DNA from: Salinirussus sp.
GTDB lineage: Archaea > Halobacteriota > Halobacteria > Halobacteriales > Haloarculaceae
Assembly (NCBI GenBank): GCA_028275005.1
Contig: JAQCNN010000274.1
Location: 1-16,467, forward strand
Reading direction: 5' to 3'
Length of the DNA stretch: 16,467 bases
Shown here: piece after piece, positions 13,024 to 16,467 of the stretch
Position numbering within the stretch: position 1 is the stretch's first letter
How the letters are laid out: every line of letters starts with the position of its first letter
The notes under the pieces: model-generated
The model's input: the letters and a program-made list of their open reading frames with translations, nothing else
What the model was told of the DNA's origin: nothing
Database searches by the model: none
Made by a program: the position numbers and the translations under genes

Positions 13024-13799
13024 GCGGCAACGACGACGAGGGCCTCGAAACAGCAGAGTCCGATGTCGACGGCGAGCCCGCCGAAGAGGCGGCACCCGAG
13101 ACAGCGGACGACGCCGAGGCCGAGATAGCACAGCCCACCCCGGACGACGGGGCCGAAACAGCGACCGACGACGGGGGTCCGGCCCTCGACGAGGACGTGA
13201 TGCCCGGCGAGGAACGGGAAGCCGACCTGTTGATCCCCGTCGACGACTACCTGGGTGCCGGGGTCCACATCGGCACACAGCAGAAGACACAGGACATGGA
13301 GCGGTTCATCCACCGTGTCCGGACCGACGGTCTGTACGTCCTGGACGTCTCGATGACCGACACCCGGATCCGGACCGCGGCGGACTTCCTGGGGAACTAC
13401 GACCCCGAACAGATCCTGGTGGCCTCCTCGCGGCAGTACGGCCGGTTCCCGGCCGAGAAGTTCGCGGAGGCCGTTGGTGCCCGCGCACGAACGGGGCGGT
13501 TCATCCCGGGGACGCTCACCAACCCGAAGTACGACGGCTACATCGAGCCCGACGTGGTTGTCGTTACAGACCCGATCGGCGACTCTCAGGCCGTCAAGGA
13601 GGCGATCACAGTCGGCATTCCGGTGATCGCGATGTGTGACTCGAACAACACCACCTCGAATGTGGACCTCGTGGTGCCCACGAACAACAAGGGGCGAAAG
13701 GCGCTGTCGGTCGTCTACTGGCTGTTGGCCAACGAGACGCTCGACCGCCGCGGTGCCGAACCGGCCTACGCCCTCGAGGACTTCGAGTCCGAGATCTGA
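13020..13799 (+). CDS. rps2: 30S ribosomal protein S2 (uS2)
   Basis: This small-subunit protein of 259 residues sits between head and body. Residues 1-68 are an acidic, Glu/Asp/Ala-rich extension, probably disordered and typical of haloarchaea. The S2 core starts LLIPVDDYLGAGVHIGTQQK, and contains DPEQILVASSRQYGRFPA, RFIPGTLTNP, PDVVVVTDPIGDSQAVKEA and CDSNNTTSNVDLVVPTNNKG. It is the last gene of the tRNA-Leu section. A T-containing tract (CCTTTCT near 13827-13833) shortly after the stop may be where transcription ends. Confidence 0.97.
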   Translation: MSGNDDEGLETAESDVDGEPAEEAAPETADDAEAEIAQPTPDDGAETATDDGGPALDEDVMPGEEREADLLIPVDDYLGAGVHIGTQQKTQDMERFIHRVRTDGLYVLDVSMTDTRIRTAADFLGNYDPEQILVASSRQYGRFPAEKFAEAVGARARTGRFIPGTLTNPKYDGYIEPDVVVVTDPIGDSQAVKEAITVGIPVIAMCDSNNTTSNVDLVVPTNNKGRKALSVVYWLLANETLDRRGAEPAYALEDFESEI

Positions 13800-13993
13800 G
13801 CCGGCCTCCCCGACTCACCGGACCATCCTTTCTGTCGTGAGTGCCGACCACAGCCCACGGTCGTGCGTCCGGGCCGGTCCTGCCGCTCTCCCTGGCGCCT
13901 GGGGGCGCTGTGTCACGTGCCCACCGGGGTACAGGGCTAAACCCCCAGGCGAGTAACCGACACCGGTATTTGCCGGCGCACACAGGGTCGGAT
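13800..13993. other. Spacer between S2 and mevalonate kinase
   Basis: This 194-bp spacer holds no plausible gene. It contains a weak pyrimidine tract at 13823-13833, a short hairpin GCGCC-tggg-GGCGC at 13895-13908, and the mvk promoter at its right end. Confidence 0.5.
13967..13972 (+). promoter_or_regulatory. TATA-like promoter element of mvk
   Basis: TATTTG, within GGTATTTGCC, is the only AT-rich hexamer near the gene. It lies 21-26 nt before the ATG at 13994, the haloarchaeal spacing for a leaderless transcript. No Shine-Dalgarno is present before the ATG. Confidence 0.5.
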
Positions 13994-15001
13994 ATGGTCA
14001 CCTCGAGTGCCCCGGGGAAGGTCTACCTGTTCGGCGAGCACGCGGTGGTCTACGGCGAGCCGGCGGTCCCGTGTGCGGTCGAGCAACGCGCCAGGGTCAC
14101 CGCCGAGCGGCAAGCGGCGGGGCTCAGCGTGCACACCGCAGACCTCACCCTCGACGGGTTCACCGTCGAGTACAGCGGGGACGCCACGGGTCAGCCGGAC
14201 ATCGACGTCTCGGACTCGCTGGTCGAGGCGGCGATGGGCTACGTCAACGAGGCGGTCGAACAGGCCCGCGATGCGGCCGACACACCCGCGGCGGGCTTCG
14301 AGGTCACTATCGAGAGCGACATCCCACTGGGAGCAGGGCTGGGGTCGTCGGCGGCGGTCGCCGTCGCGGCTATCGACGCCGCGACCCGGGAACTCGGTGT
14401 CGAGCTTTCCCGCGAGGAACTGGCGGACCGGGCCTACCGTGTCGAGCACACGGTCCAGGACGGCCAGGCATCCCGGGCCGATACGTTCTGTTCGACGATG
14501 GGCGGGGCGGTCAGGGTCGAGGGCGAGGACTGTCGGGTTGCCGAGGCACCCGAGCTCCCCTTCGTCATCGGCTACGACGGCGGTGCAGGTGACACCGGCG
14601 CACTCGTCTCGGAGGTACGGGACCTGCGGAGTTCCTACGACTTCGCGGCCGACACCGTCGGCGCCATCGGCGATATCGTCCGCCGCGGCGAGCAGGCACT
14701 GTCCGAGGGGGACGTCTCGGAGGTAGGTCGACTGATGAACTTCAACCACGGGCTGTTGTCGGCGCTTGGCGTCTCCTCGCGGTCGCTGGACGCGATGGTG
14801 TGGGCGGCGCGGGATGCCGGCGCGCTCGGGGCAAAGCTCACCGGGGCCGGCGGCGGCGGCTGCATGGTTGCACTGGACGAGACGCCGGAGACAGCAGCCG
14901 CCCTGGACTACACCCCCGGCTGCGAGCGTTCGTTCCGGGCCGAACTCGACACCGACGGCGTCCGCACCGAGGACGGGAAGGGGTCCGGGGGTCACACGTG
15001 A
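13994..15001 (+). CDS. mvk: Mevalonate kinase
   Basis: This GHMP-family kinase phosphorylates mevalonate to 5-phosphomevalonate with ATP, in the pathway to isoprenoid ether lipids; 335 residues. The three GHMP motifs are intact: SAPGKVYLFGEHAVVYGEPA at 5-24, IPLGAGLGSSAAVAVA at 110-125 (ATP loop) and KLTGAGGGGCMVAL at 281-294. Asp163 in QASRADTFCSTMGG fits the catalytic aspartate of mevalonate kinases. The ATG at 13994 is chosen because the first GHMP motif follows at once and a promoter element lies upstream; the in-frame extension to 13841 is noncoding in character. It overlaps the next gene by 4 bp. In haloarchaea this gene directly follows S2. Confidence 0.96.
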   Translation: MVTSSAPGKVYLFGEHAVVYGEPAVPCAVEQRARVTAERQAAGLSVHTADLTLDGFTVEYSGDATGQPDIDVSDSLVEAAMGYVNEAVEQARDAADTPAAGFEVTIESDIPLGAGLGSSAAVAVAAIDAATRELGVELSREELADRAYRVEHTVQDGQASRADTFCSTMGGAVRVEGEDCRVAEAPELPFVIGYDGGAGDTGALVSEVRDLRSSYDFAADTVGAIGDIVRRGEQALSEGDVSEVGRLMNFNHGLLSALGVSSRSLDAMVWAARDAGALGAKLTGAGGGGCMVALDETPETAAALDYTPGCERSFRAELDTDGVRTEDGKGSGGHT

Positions 15002-15735
15002 CGACGATTCTCAAACTCGGCGGGAGTGTCATCACCGACAAGGCCCGCGAGGGCACCCTCGACGAGGATGGGCTCGCTGTGGCCGCCGACGCCGTCGCGG
15101 AGGTGAACGCCGAACTCGTGCTCGTCCACGGCGGTGGCAGTTTCGCCCACCCCCGGGCCGACGCACACGGTATCACCGACACCGACGGCACCGACGACGC
15201 CGCCGCGGTGGCTGACGTCCACAGCGCCATGACCGCCCTCAGCGACGCGGTCGTCGGCGCACTCCACGACCGGGGGGTCTCAGCCCTGCCGGTCGACACA
15301 CTCTCGGCCGCCGCCCGGGACGGGGACGGGGACCTGTCACTACCGACCGGTGCCGTCGAACGGATGCTCGGTGAGGGGTTTCTCCCGGTGGTCCACGCCG
15401 ACCCCGTAGTCCAGACAGGGGCCGGCGCGACCGTCCTCAGCGGCGACGAGATCGTGACCTCGCTGGCACGCTCGCTCGACGCCGAGCGTGTCGGCCTCTG
15501 TAGTGAGGTCCCCGGGGTCCTCGACGCCGACGGAGCGGTCATCGACCGGGTCGACCGCTGGGCGGACGTCGCCGGGGCGCTGGGCGGCAGTGACGGCACC
15601 GACGTCACCGGCGGCATGGCCGGCAAGGTCCGCACGCTACTCGACCTCCCGGTGCCCGCACACGTCTTCGGACCAGAGGGGGTCGTGCCGTTTCTCGCCG
15701 GCGAGACCCCGGGGACGGAGGTCCGCGGCGGGTAA
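14998..15735 (+). CDS. ipk: Isopentenyl phosphate kinase
   Basis: This amino-acid-kinase-fold enzyme phosphorylates isopentenyl phosphate to isopentenyl diphosphate, the last step of the archaeal alternative mevalonate pathway; 245 residues. Motifs are ILKLGGSVITDK at 4-15 (phosphate-binding Lys6 and Lys15), HGGGSFAHP at 44-52 with His51 at the position of the substrate-binding histidine, LSGDEI at 147-152, and TDVTGGMAGKV at 201-211. The start is GTG at 14998, overlapping the mvk stop (GTGA). Coupling with mvk fits a shared pathway; the phosphomevalonate decarboxylase that would connect the two steps is not in the window. UMP kinase and glutamate kinase share the fold, but the HGGGSFAHP motif and the context favour this assignment. 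Confidence 0.93.
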   Translation: MTTILKLGGSVITDKAREGTLDEDGLAVAADAVAEVNAELVLVHGGGSFAHPRADAHGITDTDGTDDAAAVADVHSAMTALSDAVVGALHDRGVSALPVDTLSAAARDGDGDLSLPTGAVERMLGEGFLPVVHADPVVQTGAGATVLSGDEIVTSLARSLDAERVGLCSEVPGVLDADGAVIDRVDRWADVAGALGGSDGTDVTGGMAGKVRTLLDLPVPAHVFGPEGVVPFLAGETPGTEVRGG

Positions 15736-15773
15736 CCCCGCTCGCGGAGGCCCCGGCGAGACGTGGCCACAAG

Positions 15774-15781
15774 CGCTTTTA
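15774..15781 (+). promoter_or_regulatory. Promoter of the terminal membrane protein gene
   Basis: CGCTTTTA, within AAGCGCTTTTACCCC, is a typical haloarchaeal TATA-region pattern. Its centre is about 26 nt before the ATG at 15804, predicting a leaderless transcript separate from mvk-ipk. Confidence 0.6.
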
Positions 15782-15803
15782 CCCCGTTCGTGCAAGAGAG
15801 AGT

Positions 15804-16467
15804 ATGACAACTGTTCGAAGTGTTCGGAGCACCGCGTACGGCGCAAAGCTGTTTGCGTACGTGCTCGCCGTCGCCGCGGTCGGCGGCGGCCTGCTCGGCC
15901 TTGGCTACAGCCTCGCCTGGCCAACTGTCGCCGATGTCGTGCTCGGCGGGGCGTCCGCGGAGTCACCGGCGACGCTGGCCGCGGGCTCGGCGCTCGGGCT
16001 GCTCGGGGTCTACGTGCTCGGTACGGGGCTGTTCGCCACCCTGCACAAGCTCGTCGCCGACGGCATCGCCAGCGGGGTCGAGAGCGCCGCGGCGACCGTC
16101 GACGGGGCGGCGACACCGGCCGGCGACACCGACCGTGCCGGTAGCCCGGGCCAGTCAGCCTCCGACCCCGGACAGACGGCGGCTACCGACACGCCCGACC
16201 GGCCGGGCACAGCGCCGGACTCGGGCTCCGAGGAGGCTTCGACCCCGGACCGGGCGGGGGATGCCGTGCCCGGACCGGCGGACGCGGACGACAGCGCGGG
16301 CGAGCGGTCGTCACCCGGCGACCCGGGGACGGCTGAGACGGTGTCGGCCGACGAGGGCGGTGCACCCGACCCCGGCGACGCCGGCAACGAGGAGACCGGG
16401 CCGACAGACCGACCACCCGAGCCGTCCCCGGAGGAGATCGCCTTTGGCTCGGTCGGTGACGGGGACC
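15804..16467 (+). CDS. Hypothetical membrane protein with long acidic disordered tail (3' partial)
   Basis: The frame is open from the ATG at 15804 to the window end, giving 221 residues without stop; I do not recognise the family. Two hydrophobic helices are visible at ~15-39 (KLFAYVLAVAAVGGGLLGLG) and ~58-80 (LAAGSALGLLGVYVLGTGLF), with a basic N-terminus (VRSVRSTAYGAK) that would favour cytoplasmic placement. From ~100 to ~208 the chain is almost only Gly, Ala, Pro, Asp, Glu, Ser and Thr, with repeated short DPG/TPDRPG-like units, so it is probably a disordered linker. Near the edge EEIAFGSVGDGD hints that a folded domain begins. It has its own promoter, so it need not share function with ipk. 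Confidence 0.75.
   Translation, partial: MTTVRSVRSTAYGAKLFAYVLAVAAVGGGLLGLGYSLAWPTVADVVLGGASAESPATLAAGSALGLLGVYVLGTGLFATLHKLVADGIASGVESAAATVDGAATPAGDTDRAGSPGQSASDPGQTAATDTPDRPGTAPDSGSEEASTPDRAGDAVPGPADADDSAGERSSPGDPGTAETVSADEGGAPDPGDAGNEETGPTDRPPEPSPEEIAFGSVGDGD

Noticed and set aside
13937..14995. Minus-strand open frame of 352 codons opposite mevalonate kinase
   Set aside because: It is a mirror of a gene with all GHMP motifs, with composition typical of shadow frames.
1..16467. CRISPR array, toxin-antitoxin pair, defence island or prophage
   Set aside because: No regularly spaced repeats and no such genes are visible. Apart from the 110-bp element the window is conserved core genome.

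Overview
The window comes from a haloarchaeon (class Halobacteria). The evidence is high GC content, strongly acidic proteins, archaeal-type RNA polymerase subunits (Rpo3, Rpo6, Rpo10), archaeal ribosomal proteins including L18e, a mevalonate kinase plus isopentenyl phosphate kinase pair, and mostly leaderless promoters with a TATA-like box about 25-27 nt before the start codon. The block tRNA-Ser, S13, S4, S11, rpoD, tRNA-Leu, L18e, L13, S9, rpoN, rpoK, eno, S2, mvk is the order known from Haloarcula and relatives. The genus cannot be fixed from the sequence alone.

Bases 1-5661 hold a tightly overlapping seven-gene operon, mrpA (5' end outside the window) to mrpG, for a multisubunit Na+/H+ antiporter. 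Immediately after it, at 5661-5770, lies a 110-bp AT-richer element with perfect 15-bp terminal inverted repeats, which looks like a MITE. A small unrecognised cysteine-containing protein (5841-6290, +) and an ApbC/Nbp35-type iron-sulfur carrier ATPase (6298-7356, -) then converge with only 7 bp between their stop codons.

Bases 7478-13799 hold the information-processing block in two sections, each opened by a tRNA gene: tRNA-Ser(GCT) followed by S13-S4-S11-Rpo3, and tRNA-Leu(CAG) followed by L18e-L13-S9-Rpo10-Rpo6-enolase-S2. Within each section most protein genes overlap by 1-8 bp, implying translational coupling. The spacer between tRNA-Leu and L18e contains two stem-loops, one a 61-nt irregular hairpin, and then a strong Shine-Dalgarno sequence. 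This is a good candidate for a regulatory leader. L13 carries an extra loop of about 15 residues whose DNA contains a perfect 9-bp hairpin.

Bases 13994-15735 encode mevalonate kinase and isopentenyl phosphate kinase, two steps of the archaeal mevalonate route to isoprenoid lipids, from their own promoter. The window ends inside a gene for a two-helix membrane protein with a long disordered acidic tail (15804 onward), also with its own promoter.

Most of the window is conserved housekeeping sequence. I see no CRISPR array, toxin-antitoxin, defence or biosynthetic cluster. The points worth following up are the MITE-like element, the structured L18e leader and the L13 insertion.
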